Part shown: piece by piece, positions 15,431-24,181 of the stretch | How the letters are laid out: each line of letters opens with the position of its first letter | Position numbering within the stretch: position 1 is the first letter of the stretch | Assembly: GCA_017461625.1 (NCBI GenBank) | Contig: JAFTXJ010000009.1 | Span: 1-64,000, forward strand | Direction: 5' to 3' | Length of the DNA: 64,000 bases | DNA from: Clostridia bacterium | GTDB taxonomy: Bacteria > Bacillota > Clostridia > Oscillospirales > Acutalibacteraceae | Notes under the pieces: model-generated | Told to the model about the DNA's origin: nothing | Databases searched by the model: none | Seen by the model: the letters and a program-made list of their open reading frames with translations, nothing else | Made by a program: the position numbers and the translations under genes

Positions 15431-16454
15431 CGCCACGTGCAGTCACTACTCTGTAGCCTGCTGATTCAACCTTTTTCTTTAATTTTTCAACACTCTCTGC
15501 CGCTTCTTCGTCGGTGCTGATTTTGTTATCATAAAGCATATAAAGCTCCCTCACACGCTTTGGAGAGAGGTTTGGCATAACAACATTTGCCCCTGCCCGA
15601 AGCCCCATTTCACGACCCTGAGAGTGTATTGTGCCCAAAGCAGTGGTTGACGGAATAAGAGCGTACGGAAACATAAGGCGAAGAATTGACACAAGACGAA
15701 GTGTTTTATATAAGCTGCCGCTTTCAAAGTTGGCAAACGGGGTATCCTCATGGCGGATAAAGGGTCCGATGCCTATCATATCAGGCTGAAGCTCTTGCAA
15801 AAAACGCAAATCTGCAACAAGGTTTTCAGTGGTCTGATATGGTGAATCCACCATAAAGCCCGAGCCCACCTGAAATCCGATTTCTTTTAAATGAAAAAGG
15901 CATTTCTTTCGGTTTACAAGGCTTAAATCATCGGGATGAAGACGGCTGTAATGATCATCTGTTGCCGTTTCATGGCGGAGCAAAAAACGGTTTGCCCCTG
16001 CATTGAAATAAGCCTGATAACTCTCTTTGCTTCGCTCACCTACAGAAAGTGTAATAGCACAATCGGGGTACAAATTCCTGATTGACGAAATAATATCGCA
16101 CATTACTTCATCGGTGAAATGCGGATCCTCACCGCCTTGCAAAACAAAGGTGCGAAAGCCCAATTCATACCCCTCAGAACAGCAATCAAGAATATCTTCC
16201 TTGCTAAGGCGGTATCTTACAGCTTTTGCATTGCTGCAACGGATTCCGCAGTAATAGCAATTATTTTTGCAGATGTTGCTGAACTCCACAAGACCTCTGA
16301 TATACACTTCGTCAGCATAATTTTTTCGCCTGATTTCATCGGCAGCCGAAGCCAAGAGCTCATTGGCTTCAGCGGAATCTATAAGTAATTTTAAATCCTC
16401 ATCAGGCAAATCTCTATTGAGTTTCAGTCGGTTTATTATATTCAAAAAATCCAT
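15417..16454 (-). CDS. hydE: [FeFe]-hydrogenase H-cluster radical SAM maturase HydE
   Basis: 345 aa radical SAM enzyme. The 4Fe-4S ligands are C62, C66 and C69 in the CX3CX2C motif NICKNNCYYC. The BATS-type C-terminal region and the sequences RLSKEDILDC, TLSVGER and IGPFIRHEDTPF are characteristic of HydE, which helps build the dithiomethylamine-bearing diiron site. The ATG at 16454 follows CGGAG; a GTG at 16460 lies inside that site. It overlaps no gene but starts 3 bp before the end of cysK on the message, so the two are coupled. Neither hydG nor hydF is in the window. Confidence 0.92.
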   Translation of the reverse strand: MDFLNIINRLKLNRDLPDEDLKLLIDSAEANELLASAADEIRRKNYADEVYIRGLVEFSNICKNNCYYCGIRCSNAKAVRYRLSKEDILDCCSEGYELGFRTFVLQGGEDPHFTDEVMCDIISSIRNLYPDCAITLSVGERSKESYQAYFNAGANRFLLRHETATDDHYSRLHPDDLSLVNRKKCLFHLKEIGFQVGSGFMVDSPYQTTENLVADLRFLQELQPDMIGIGPFIRHEDTPFANFESGSLYKTLRLVSILRLMFPYALIPSTTALGTIHSQGREMGLRAGANVVMPNLSPKRVRELYMLYDNKISTDEEAAESVEKLKKKVESAGYRVVTARGDVKK

Positions 16455-16456
16455 AT

Positions 16457-17389
16457 TCACTCCGAAAACATCTCAGTTGAAAGGTATCTTGCTCCTGTAT
16501 CCGGCAAAAGAACAACTACAGTTTTGCCGTCATTCTCTGCTCTTTTGGCAATTTCAACAGCACCTTTAAGGGCAGCACCTGATGAAATGCCCACAAGAAT
16601 ACCCTCTTTTTGGGCTAACATTCTGCCGAGAGCAAAGGCATCTTCATTTGCAACAGGAACGATTTCGTCATAAATATTAGTATTAAGAACATCGGGAACA
16701 AAACCTGTACCAATACCTTGCAATGAGTGTGCACCTGCCGGTTTGCCTGAAAGAACAGCAGAATCTGAAGGCTCAACGGCAATAATTTTTATATCGGGAT
16801 TTTGCTCTTTCAAAAACTCACCCGTTCCGGTTATTGTTCCGCCTGTGCCTACACCTGCAACAAAAAAATCAACCTCACCGTCAGTATCTTCCCAGATTTC
16901 AGGACCTGTTGTTTTCTTGTGAGCCAAGGGGTTTGACGGATTTATAAACTGACCTGCAATAAAACTGTTGGGAATTTCTTTATTAAGTCGCTCCGCTTCT
17001 GCAATTGCACCTGACATACCCTTACTGCCGTCTGACAAAACAAGCTCAGCACCGTAAGCCTTCATAAGCTGACGGCGTTCTACCGACATTGTGTCAGGCA
17101 TAACAATAATCACCCTATAACCTCTTGCTGCGGCAACGGCAGCAAGACCGATACCCGTATTGCCCGAGGTTGGTTCAATTATAACAGAATCATCAGTAAG
17201 CTTTCCCTCTTTTTGGGCATCATCAAGCATCTTTTTGGCAACCCTGTCTTTAACCGAACCTGCAGGATTCAGAAATTCAAGCTTTGCAAGAACCTTTGCT
17301 TTTAATGAAAACTCTTTTTCAATATTGTTTAACCTCAGCAACGGTGTTGAACCGATAAGCTCATCAGCTGAGTTGTAAATTTTTGGCAT
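16457..17389 (-). CDS. cysK: Cysteine synthase (O-acetylserine sulfhydrylase)
   Basis: 310 aa PLP enzyme making cysteine from O-acetylserine and sulfide. The PLP lysine is K47 in NPAGSVKDR, the phosphate/substrate loop is TSGNTG (74-79), and GTGTGGTITG is the second glycine-rich loop. It lies 8 bp downstream of an Rrf2/IscR-type regulator gene and directly upstream of hydE. This links sulfur supply with an iron-sulfur enzyme for hydrogenase maturation. Confidence 0.96.
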   Translation of the reverse strand: MPKIYNSADELIGSTPLLRLNNIEKEFSLKAKVLAKLEFLNPAGSVKDRVAKKMLDDAQKEGKLTDDSVIIEPTSGNTGIGLAAVAAARGYRVIIVMPDTMSVERRQLMKAYGAELVLSDGSKGMSGAIAEAERLNKEIPNSFIAGQFINPSNPLAHKKTTGPEIWEDTDGEVDFFVAGVGTGGTITGTGEFLKEQNPDIKIIAVEPSDSAVLSGKPAGAHSLQGIGTGFVPDVLNTNIYDEIVPVANEDAFALGRMLAQKEGILVGISSGAALKGAVEIAKRAENDGKTVVVLLPDTGARYLSTEMFSE

Positions 17390-17397
17390 AGTATCAC

Positions 17398-17799
17398 CTA
17401 TTCACACAAATCAGAAAGCTTAACACTTTCAAGATAATCGTTTATAATTTTGTCAAGATTTTGCCATATTGGCAAGGTTTTACATTCGCACGAACGCTGA
17501 CAGTCACCATCGCTCTTTTCAAGGCAAGCAACAGGAGCAAGGCTGCCCTCGGTTGCTGTGAGAATTGAACCCACTGTATATTCATGGGCAGACCTTGTAA
17601 GCTTATATCCGCCGCCTTTACCACGCACTCCCTCTACAAAACCGTTTTTAACAAGCAACGATATTATACTTTCCATATATTTTTCAGATATTTGCTGGTT
17701 GTTAGACACACTTTTAAGAGAAACAAAGCCTTCATCACATCTTTCAGCAAGTTCAATCATAACTCTGAGTGCATAACGCCCTCTTGTTGAAATCATCAT
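17398..17799 (-). CDS. Rrf2/IscR-family transcriptional regulator
   Basis: 133 aa. An N-terminal winged helix (MISTRGRYALRVMIELA, then QQISEKYMESIISLLVKNGFVEGVRGKGGGYKL) is followed by cysteines C92, C100, C104 and C106 in a C-x7-C-x3-C-x-C arrangement. This resembles IscR (C92, C98, C104), so an Fe-S cluster is likely, though CymR-like sulfur regulators without a cluster are the alternative. It is the first gene of the operon with cysK and hydE and likely autoregulates through the AACCTAT inverted repeat in its promoter. Confidence 0.9.
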   Translation of the reverse strand: MMISTRGRYALRVMIELAERCDEGFVSLKSVSNNQQISEKYMESIISLLVKNGFVEGVRGKGGGYKLTRSAHEYTVGSILTATEGSLAPVACLEKSDGDCQRSCECKTLPIWQNLDKIINDYLESVKLSDLCE

Positions 17800-17827
17800 A
17801 ATCTCACCTCATAAGTAAAACCTGTTT

Positions 17828-17861
17828 AACCTATTATACCACAGGGTTTATAGGTTTGCAA
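17828..17861 (-). promoter_or_regulatory. Promoter and inverted repeat of the regulator-cysK-hydE operon
   Basis: -35 TTGCAA (17856-17861) and -10 TATAAT (17833-17838) with 17 bp between. AACCTAT (17828-17834) and ATAGGTT (17850-17856) form an inverted repeat overlapping both boxes, a good place for a repressor. Confidence 0.7.
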
Positions 17862-17869
17862 TAACAATT

Positions 17870-17899
17870 CTACCCCGAACAGGAAAATGTTCGGGGTAG
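17870..17899 (-). terminator. Hairpin terminator after the isomerase-like gene
   Basis: CTACCCCGAACA (17870-17881) pairs perfectly with TGTTCGGGGTAG (17888-17899). The T tract on the minus strand is weak. Confidence 0.7.
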
Positions 17900-17903
17900 A
17901 ATA

Positions 17904-18671
17904 TTATAACGAACTTCTCAAAATTGTGAGTGCCTGACGGCAATCGTTTTCGTAATCATCTGTACCTGATTCAACAGAAACTCTGCCGGTATAACCTGCA
18001 GTTTTCAGAATATTTAAAATCCTTGAATATTCACAGCCATCATCGGGTGTGGGATAGCGACGTTTTGTATAGTCGCCAATGTGAACGTGCTTGATATAAT
18101 CAATATACTTTGCAAGATTTTCAAAAGGCTCGTTTTCATTATACATGTGATAAAGGTCGGGGTTAATTCCGACAGAGGAATGATTAACATCCTTACAGAT
18201 TTGTGCCGCTTTTTCAACAGTGTTGAGGATATTGCACTCTACACTTCTTAAAGGCTCAAGGGCAACGGTAATGCCGTTTTTCTTTGCATTTTCGGCGGTA
18301 ATATAAATTGATTTATAAAAGCGTTCCATACATTCGTCAGGATCTTCACCCTCAGGAATGCTTCTTGCTCCGCCACTGCCGAAAACAGACACTTTTACAC
18401 CCAACTGAGCTAATTTGTAAAAAAGAGAGTCTGTGTATTCATTTACAACATCAGGCTTCATTTCACTGCCTGAAATTGCAATTTCACCGGGGAAAAGGCA
18501 GTTTGTTGCCTCGGCAATAACACCGTATTCTTTAATAAGGGCAAGGGTTTCATCAAACTTTTCTTTTGAATAGTCACCAACCTGCCTTGCATTTAGCTCA
18601 ACAAAATCACAGCCTGCATTAACAGAGGCAATATATCTGTCAATACCGCCTGCACATGCTCCGAATCTCAT
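17904..18671 (-). CDS. Sugar phosphate isomerase/epimerase family protein (AP-endonuclease 2-like TIM barrel)
   Basis: 255 aa. Xylose-isomerase-like TIM barrel with conserved metal-site regions: VALEPLRSVECN, VGINPDLYHM, HVHIGDYTKRRYP and GRVSVESG. Members isomerise or epimerise sugars or inositol derivatives; the substrate is not evident. The ATG at 18671 follows GGAGG with a 7-bp spacing, preferred to TTG at 18677. It is translationally close to the HAD phosphatase gene (3-bp gap), suggesting action in one pathway. Confidence 0.85.
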   Translation of the reverse strand: MRFGACAGGIDRYIASVNAGCDFVELNARQVGDYSKEKFDETLALIKEYGVIAEATNCLFPGEIAISGSEMKPDVVNEYTDSLFYKLAQLGVKVSVFGSGGARSIPEGEDPDECMERFYKSIYITAENAKKNGITVALEPLRSVECNILNTVEKAAQICKDVNHSSVGINPDLYHMYNENEPFENLAKYIDYIKHVHIGDYTKRRYPTPDDGCEYSRILNILKTAGYTGRVSVESGTDDYENDCRQALTILRSSL

Positions 18672-18673
18672 AA

Positions 18674-19279
18674 TCAAACCTCCAAATCCAGTGTTTTTAT
18701 AATATCATCAACTACAAAATCTGCTTGTGTTTCTTTCTCTTCAATGGTAAAAAGACAACCCTTTGTGCCTGCATTTTTGCCTGACATAACATCAATCTCT
18801 CTGTCACCGATCATAACAGTTTCATTTTTGTTAAGATTGTGTTTGGCAACAATGTGATTGACCGCATCAGGGCACGGCTTCATAGGAAAGCCGTTTTCGG
18901 AAGTTACAAAATCTTCAAACAAGTCATACACACCGTATTTTTTCAGGTAATAAAAAGCACTTGCTCCGCGATGAGTATAGAGAAAATTTTTGCCACCGTT
19001 TTCATGCACCTTTTTAAGAGTTTCAATTGTGTTGGCAAACGGAACCGCAATGGGCTCAAGGTCAAAATCATGCTCATATTCCCTGAAGCGTTCTTTTTGC
19101 TCGTCGGTTGTGCCGTAATAATCATAAGCGGTAGCGAAGCTGATTTCAAGCATGCGTTTGGTTTCGACATAATCAATATTAATGCCGTAGTCATTCATCA
19201 TTTTTTCAAAGGCAGTGGTTATATGGGGGTAGCTGTCAAAAAGCATACCGTCAAAATCCCAAATATAGTTTTTAAACAT
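18674..19279 (-). CDS. HAD-superfamily phosphatase
   Basis: 201 aa. Motif I is DFDG (8-11) with nucleophile D8, motif II is LYTHRG, and motifs III/IV are PCPDAVNHIV and VMIGDREIDVMSGKNAG. A four-helix C1 cap lies between motifs I and II, as in phosphoglycolate phosphatase-like HAD-IA enzymes. It is coupled to the TIM-barrel isomerase-like gene. The substrate is unknown, probably a sugar phosphate. Confidence 0.9.
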   Translation of the reverse strand: MFKNYIWDFDGMLFDSYPHITTAFEKMMNDYGINIDYVETKRMLEISFATAYDYYGTTDEQKERFREYEHDFDLEPIAVPFANTIETLKKVHENGGKNFLYTHRGASAFYYLKKYGVYDLFEDFVTSENGFPMKPCPDAVNHIVAKHNLNKNETVMIGDREIDVMSGKNAGTKGCLFTIEEKETQADFVVDDIIKTLDLEV

Positions 19280-19289
19280 AATATCACCC

Positions 19290-19323
19290 TAAAAAACAAA
19301 ACAGCCCCGCCTTTAAGCGGGGC
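19290..19323 (-). terminator. Terminator of secG
   Basis: GCCCCGC (19304-19310) pairs with GCGGGGC (19317-19323). On the minus strand it is followed by TGTTTTGTTTTTT. Confidence 0.9.
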
Positions 19324-19333
19324 CGAATCTGAA

Positions 19334-19585
19334 TCAGAAAATAAACATAAAGAGAACTGTTGCACCTAAAGTAAGTACAAAGAAAGCAGCTGCAAGAATT
19401 TTTGTGCCTTTTTCAAGTTTCTTTTCCATGCTCTTACCTTTGCCTTTGCCGAAGAATGTATCAGCACCACCGGCAATTGCACCTGAAAGACCGGCTGAAC
19501 GGCTCTCCTGCATAAGAACTAAAGCAACCAAAGCGATGCTTACAAGAATAATTGCTGCACCGATAATATACTGCCAAACTGTCAT
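19334..19585 (-). CDS. secG: Preprotein translocase subunit SecG
   Basis: 83 aa with two membrane helices (residues about 5-24 and 62-82) and the SecG loop signature VLMQESRSAGLSGAIAGGADTFFGK. It stabilises SecYE during SecA-driven export. It has its own promoter (TTGCAT, 17 bp, TAATAT) and terminator. Confidence 0.95.
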   Translation of the reverse strand: MTVWQYIIGAAIILVSIALVALVLMQESRSAGLSGAIAGGADTFFGKGKGKSMEKKLEKGTKILAAAFFVLTLGATVLFMFIF

Positions 19586-19675
19586 ATTATAAACCTCCGT
19601 TAGATTTTTACTAAGTTATATTATCACAATGGAGTTAAAAATGCAATAGCTTTTTCAAAAAATTCCATAGAATAA

Positions 19676-19780
19676 TATAATTCCTTCAGGGTATGATATT
19701 TACTGCGGACAGGTCAACAGGCGTTTGCAGACTTTCCGCAGACCGTTTGGGCGGAAAGTTCTGCACAAACGGTTTTTTTA
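19676..19780 (+). ncRNA. Candidate small RNA with alternative hairpins and intrinsic terminator
   Basis: On the plus strand, TATAAT (19676-19681) precedes about 90 nt of GC-richer sequence with no ORF. ACTTTCCGC (19731-19739) pairs with GCGGAAAGT (19751-19759), or CCGTTTG (19743-19749) pairs with CAAACGG (19766-19772), followed by seven T. The two stems exclude each other. No plus-strand gene follows, and the stems are not a good terminator for parC. It matches no RNA class I recognise. The -35 region is poor. Confidence 0.38.
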
Positions 19781-22021
19781 TAACATAGATAACTGCTCAC
19801 CGGCATCTTCTGCACTTGGAAGTGCCCCGGTTGACGGAAGATTTTTAGTTTTATATCTGTAAGGCTTTGCAAACTCACCCTGAACATAATCACGTACATT
19901 AACAAGGGTATGACCTTTTTTCATAGTGAACACGCAGATGCCCTGAGTGTCTTTAGTTGTTTTTGGTGAAATTGCTCCTGTATTGATAAGAAGCAATCTG
20001 CCTGCCGAAGATTGAAGCACCAGATCGCAGTCGTCTGTGATGTGACGCATACTTGCAAGGGGGAACTTTTCACAATAAGCTTTAATAAGCTTTTTACGGT
20101 TGGTTTTGGTCTGATAAGCAGATAAATCAACCTTGGCAACTCTGCCGTTTTCAAAGAAGAAGAGAATATAACCTGCGTAATCGGTTGTAACAACCATACC
20201 GATTGCCGTTTCGCCTTCATCCATACTGAGCTTTGAAGCCACAAAGTCACCTAACACGCTCGCTTTGCCCATATCAAAGTCATTTACCTTTGATTTGTAA
20301 ACCTGACATTTGTTTGTAAAGAACAGGAGTTCCGCCTTATTGGTGGTTTCAACGGTAGAGATAATCTCATCACCCTCTTTAAGCTTTTGCTCACCGCTTG
20401 TTCTCAAAGCCTGTGGAGTAATCTTTTTGAAATAACCCTCTTTTGTGAAGAAAAGAGTCACGGGGTAATCGGGAATTTCTTCCTCCTCCCCTTCTTCAAA
20501 GTTAATGTCCATAGCAAAGCAGATTTCGGTAGCCCTTGGTTTGCCGAATTTTTTGGAAACCTCGGTAAGCTCATTGACGATAATCTTCTTTATTCTTGAC
20601 TTGTGAGAGAGGATATTTTCCATATCTTCAATGTCTTTAATAAGCTGTTCAATATCCTGCAATCTTTTGAGAATATATTCTCTGTTAAGATGACGAAGCT
20701 TGATTTCAGCAACATATTCTGCCTGAATTTCATCAATGCCGAAACCGATCATCAAATTGGGAACAACTTCGCTTTCTTCTTCGGTATTGCGTACAATGGC
20801 AATTGCCTTGTCAATATCAAGAAGAATTTTCTGAAGACCTTGCAACAGGTGAAGCTTGTTTTTAGCCTTTGAAAGGTCAAAGAATACACGACGTCTTACA
20901 CATTCAGTGCGGAAAGCAATCCACTCTTCAAGAAGCTCTTTAACACCAAGAACTCTCGGCACACCTGCAATAAGTACATTGAAGTTGCAAGAGAATGTAT
21001 CTTCAAGAGGAGTTGATTTATAAAGCTTTTGCATAAGCTTATCAGGGTCAACACCCTTTTTAAGGTCGATTGCGATTTTAAGACCGGACTTATCTGTTTC
21101 ATCACGAATGTCTGAAATCTCTCTTACTGTACCAGCCTTATACTTTTCAATAACCTTATCGATTATAGCCTCGGCAGTGGTTGTGGGGGGAATCTGTGTA
21201 ATTTCAATACACTTATTCTCTTTATCATAATTATAAACAGCCCTTACCTTAAATCCGCCACGACCTGTACGGTAAATCTCTTCCATCTGGTCGCGGTCAT
21301 AAATAAGCTTACCTCCACCGATAAAATCAGGAGCTTTTAAAGTATCAGCAACATTGTGGTCGGGATTTTTGATAAGCTCTATAGCTGTTTCACAAACCTC
21401 AGCAAGATTAAATGAGCAGATTGAGCTTGCCATACCAACGGCAATACCTGTGTTTGCATTAACAAGCACAGACGGATAGCTGACCGGCAAAAGAGTAGGT
21501 TCGAGCATTGTATTGTCGTAGTTATCAACAAAGTCAACTGTGTCTTTATCAATATCTTTAAAAAGCTCTGCAGCAATTTTATCAAGCTTTGCCTCTGTGT
21601 AACGTGAGGCAGCCCACTGCATATCTCTTGAATACGCTTTACCGAAGTTACCCTTTGAGTCAACATAAGGGTGAAGTAACGCCTCATATCCGCGTGAAAG
21701 ACGAACCATTGTGTCATAAATTGCGGCATCACCATGGGGATTGAGACGCATTGTCTGACCAACGATGTTGGCAGACTTGGTACGAGGTCCTGTAAGCAGT
21801 CCCATTTTATACATAGTATAAAGCAATTTACGGTGAGAGGGCTTGAAGCCGTCAATTTCTGGAATCGCACGAGACATAATTACGCTCATGGCGTATGGCA
21901 TATAGTTAAACTCAAGGGTTTCGGTTATCGGCTGTTCAACAACTACACCTGCACCGAGAATATGAGCATTGGGGTTAAGACCGTCATCTTTAACCTGCTT
22001 TGTCTGTTTCTTTTTAGCCAT
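19778..22021 (-). CDS. parC: DNA topoisomerase type IIA subunit A (ParC-like)
   Basis: 747 aa. The breakage-reunion domain has the catalytic tyrosine Y141 in AASRYTEAKL and the quinolone region LNPHGDAAIYD. A coiled-coil and a C-terminal beta-pinwheel with degenerate repeats follow. The Ser83-equivalent of GyrA is Ala (A99). It cuts and passes DNA to separate daughter chromosomes. It lies 14 bp after parE and starts after AAGGGGGCGG. It differs from canonical GyrA, so it is probably topoisomerase IV or a second divergent type IIA enzyme. Confidence 0.9.
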   Translation of the reverse strand: MAKKKQTKQVKDDGLNPNAHILGAGVVVEQPITETLEFNYMPYAMSVIMSRAIPEIDGFKPSHRKLLYTMYKMGLLTGPRTKSANIVGQTMRLNPHGDAAIYDTMVRLSRGYEALLHPYVDSKGNFGKAYSRDMQWAASRYTEAKLDKIAAELFKDIDKDTVDFVDNYDNTMLEPTLLPVSYPSVLVNANTGIAVGMASSICSFNLAEVCETAIELIKNPDHNVADTLKAPDFIGGGKLIYDRDQMEEIYRTGRGGFKVRAVYNYDKENKCIEITQIPPTTTAEAIIDKVIEKYKAGTVREISDIRDETDKSGLKIAIDLKKGVDPDKLMQKLYKSTPLEDTFSCNFNVLIAGVPRVLGVKELLEEWIAFRTECVRRRVFFDLSKAKNKLHLLQGLQKILLDIDKAIAIVRNTEEESEVVPNLMIGFGIDEIQAEYVAEIKLRHLNREYILKRLQDIEQLIKDIEDMENILSHKSRIKKIIVNELTEVSKKFGKPRATEICFAMDINFEEGEEEEIPDYPVTLFFTKEGYFKKITPQALRTSGEQKLKEGDEIISTVETTNKAELLFFTNKCQVYKSKVNDFDMGKASVLGDFVASKLSMDEGETAIGMVVTTDYAGYILFFFENGRVAKVDLSAYQTKTNRKKLIKAYCEKFPLASMRHITDDCDLVLQSSAGRLLLINTGAISPKTTKDTQGICVFTMKKGHTLVNVRDYVQGEFAKPYRYKTKNLPSTGALPSAEDAGEQLSML

Positions 22022-22035
22022 TTAACCGCCCCCTT

Positions 22036-24018
22036 TTAGCTTAAATCGGTCATATCAATGTAAAGATGACCGTTATCTGTAATGTGCTGTTTTCTGCCTG
22101 CAAGGTTGTCACCAAGAAGCAAATCAAACACCTGGCTTGTTCTTTCGGCATCCTCAGGCTCAACCTTAACAAGTCGCCTTGTCTGAGGGTTCATTGTGGT
22201 AAGCCACATCATATCAGGGTCATTTTCACCAAGACCCTTTGAACGCTGAATGGTGAATTTCTGATTGCCGATTTCTTCAAGAGCCTGTGCCTTTTCTTTT
22301 TCATCATAGGCAAACCAAACCTGATCTTTGGTGTTGATTTCATAAAGAGGTGTTTCAGCAATAAACACCTTTCCCTCCTGAATAAGGGTTGGCATAAGTC
22401 GATAAATCATTGTGAGGATAAGAGTTCTTATCTGAAAGCCGTCAACGTCGGCATCGGTACAGATAATAACCTTGCTCCAACGAAGCATATCAAGATTAAA
22501 TGAAGAAAGATTTTTGCTTGATTTAGCCTTAACTTCGACACCGCAACCAAGCACCTTAATCAAGTCGGTGATAATGTCGTTTTTAAAAATCTTTTCATAT
22601 TCACTCTTAAGACAGTTAAGAATTTTACCTCTTACGGGAATAACTGCCTGAAATTCCGCATTTCTTGCCTGCTTACAGGCACCGAGAGCAGAGTCACCCT
22701 CCACTATGAAGATTTCTCTCACAGCGGTATCCTTGCTTCTGCAGTCAACAAATTTTTGAATTCTGTTAGTGAAATCCATATTTGTCTGCAGAGTCTTTTT
22801 AAGATTTTGACGAGTAGTTTCAGCCTTGATACGGCTGCGCATATTGATAAGCACCTGGTCGGCAATTTTGTCGGCCTCGGCTCTGTTTTCAATAAAATAA
22901 ATTTCAAGCTGATGACGGAAAAATTCTGTCATGGCGTCCTGAATAAATTTGTTGGTGATTGCCTTTTTGGTCTGATTTTCGTAAGAAGTCTTAGTTGAAA
23001 ACGAAGAAATAACAAGGATAAGACAATCTTCAATATCTTCAAATTTAATTCTTGCATCAGACTTTGTATATTTATTTGAAGTTTTGATATAAGAATCAAG
23101 CTGATAAACAAAAGCATTTCTCACAGCTTTTTCGGGTGCTCCGCCGTGCTCAAGCCAGCTTGAGTTATGATAATATTCCTTAAGCTGAGCCTTATTTGAG
23201 AAGCAAAGAGATGCATTGATTTTAACTCTGTAATCCTCCTGGTCATCACGGTCACGACCCATACGCTCTGCCTGCCAGGTTTGCACAGAGGTGAGAGAAG
23301 CATCATTTGCAATTTCTTTAACATAATCGGTAATACCGTTTTCATAGCGGTATTCATAAGTGTCAAAGCTGTTTTTACCCGTCTGGTCTTTTAAAACAAA
23401 GGTAATACCGGCATTTACAATAGCCTGACGCTTGATGATACTCTGATAATATTCAAGAGGAATTGCGATATCGGTGAAAACCTTAAGGTCAGGCTTCCAT
23501 TTGATTCTTGAACCGGTGTCACGGTGACGGTATTCTTCTTTAACCATTTTACCAGATGGTTTACCTGACTTGAAGTTCAGCAAATATTTAAAGCCGTCAC
23601 GGTGAATTTCAGCCTCCATATATTCTGAAGCATACTGAGTGGCACAAAGACCAAGACCGTTAAGACCAAGTGAAAACTCATAGCTACCACCTGAATTGGT
23701 ATTATACTTACCGCCTGCGTACAATTCACAGAAAACAAGCTCCCAGTTATACTTTTTTTCTTTCTCATTATAGTCAACAGGGATACCACGACCAAAGTCC
23801 TGAATCTCAACAGAATTATCAGAAAAGCGGGTGATCACAATTTTATCACCATAGCCTTCACGTGCCTCATCTATGGAGTTTGAAAGAATTTCAAATATCG
23901 AATGCTGGCAACCTTCAAGACCGTCAGAACCAAAGATAACAGCAGGGCGTTTTCTTACTCTGTCGGCACCCTTAAGGGATGTTATGGTATCGTTGCCATA
24001 GCTTGCTTTTTTCGGCAT
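22036..24018 (-). CDS. parE: DNA topoisomerase type IIA subunit B (ParE-like)
   Basis: 660 aa ATPase subunit. The GHKL ATP-binding parts are seen in LSNSIDEAREGYGD, VEIQDFGRGIPVD and LGLNGLGL. The TOPRIM region holds EGDSAL and the DADVDG metal site. The C-terminus is QRSKGLGENDP...LLGD. It is co-transcribed with parC from a consensus promoter. Domain layout is normal, but the sequence is diverged from the standard GyrB/ParE signature EGDSAGGSAKQGR. Confidence 0.92.
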   Translation of the reverse strand: MPKKASYGNDTITSLKGADRVRKRPAVIFGSDGLEGCQHSIFEILSNSIDEAREGYGDKIVITRFSDNSVEIQDFGRGIPVDYNEKEKKYNWELVFCELYAGGKYNTNSGGSYEFSLGLNGLGLCATQYASEYMEAEIHRDGFKYLLNFKSGKPSGKMVKEEYRHRDTGSRIKWKPDLKVFTDIAIPLEYYQSIIKRQAIVNAGITFVLKDQTGKNSFDTYEYRYENGITDYVKEIANDASLTSVQTWQAERMGRDRDDQEDYRVKINASLCFSNKAQLKEYYHNSSWLEHGGAPEKAVRNAFVYQLDSYIKTSNKYTKSDARIKFEDIEDCLILVISSFSTKTSYENQTKKAITNKFIQDAMTEFFRHQLEIYFIENRAEADKIADQVLINMRSRIKAETTRQNLKKTLQTNMDFTNRIQKFVDCRSKDTAVREIFIVEGDSALGACKQARNAEFQAVIPVRGKILNCLKSEYEKIFKNDIITDLIKVLGCGVEVKAKSSKNLSSFNLDMLRWSKVIICTDADVDGFQIRTLILTMIYRLMPTLIQEGKVFIAETPLYEINTKDQVWFAYDEKEKAQALEEIGNQKFTIQRSKGLGENDPDMMWLTTMNPQTRRLVKVEPEDAERTSQVFDLLLGDNLAGRKQHITDNGHLYIDMTDLS

Positions 24019-24066
24019 AGATAATATCCTCCGTCAACCAAAATTTCGCATTATACATTACATTTT

Positions 24067-24095
24067 ATTATACAATATATGTAAATTATTGTCAA
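24067..24095 (-). promoter_or_regulatory. Consensus promoter of parE-parC
   Basis: TTGACA (24090-24095), 17 bp, TATAAT (24067-24072) on the minus strand. Confidence 0.85.
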
Positions 24096-24116
24096 GAAAA
24101 GTGGCAGATGATGTGT

Positions 24117-24161
24117 TTTAAAAAGAAAATCGCTGAACATCAATTTAAGATGCTCAGCGAT
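24117..24161 (-). terminator. Terminator after the ACP gene
   Basis: ATCGCTGA-x-CATC (24129-24141) pairs with GATG-x-TCAGCGAT (24149-24161). On the minus strand it is followed by TTTCTTTTTA. Confidence 0.88.
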
Positions 24162-24181
24162 AAATCTTTTATTCATCTGAA

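Noticed and set aside
18839-19369. 176-aa plus-strand ORF
   Set aside because: Mirror frame of the HAD phosphatase and the secG terminator; no ribosome binding site and no domain.
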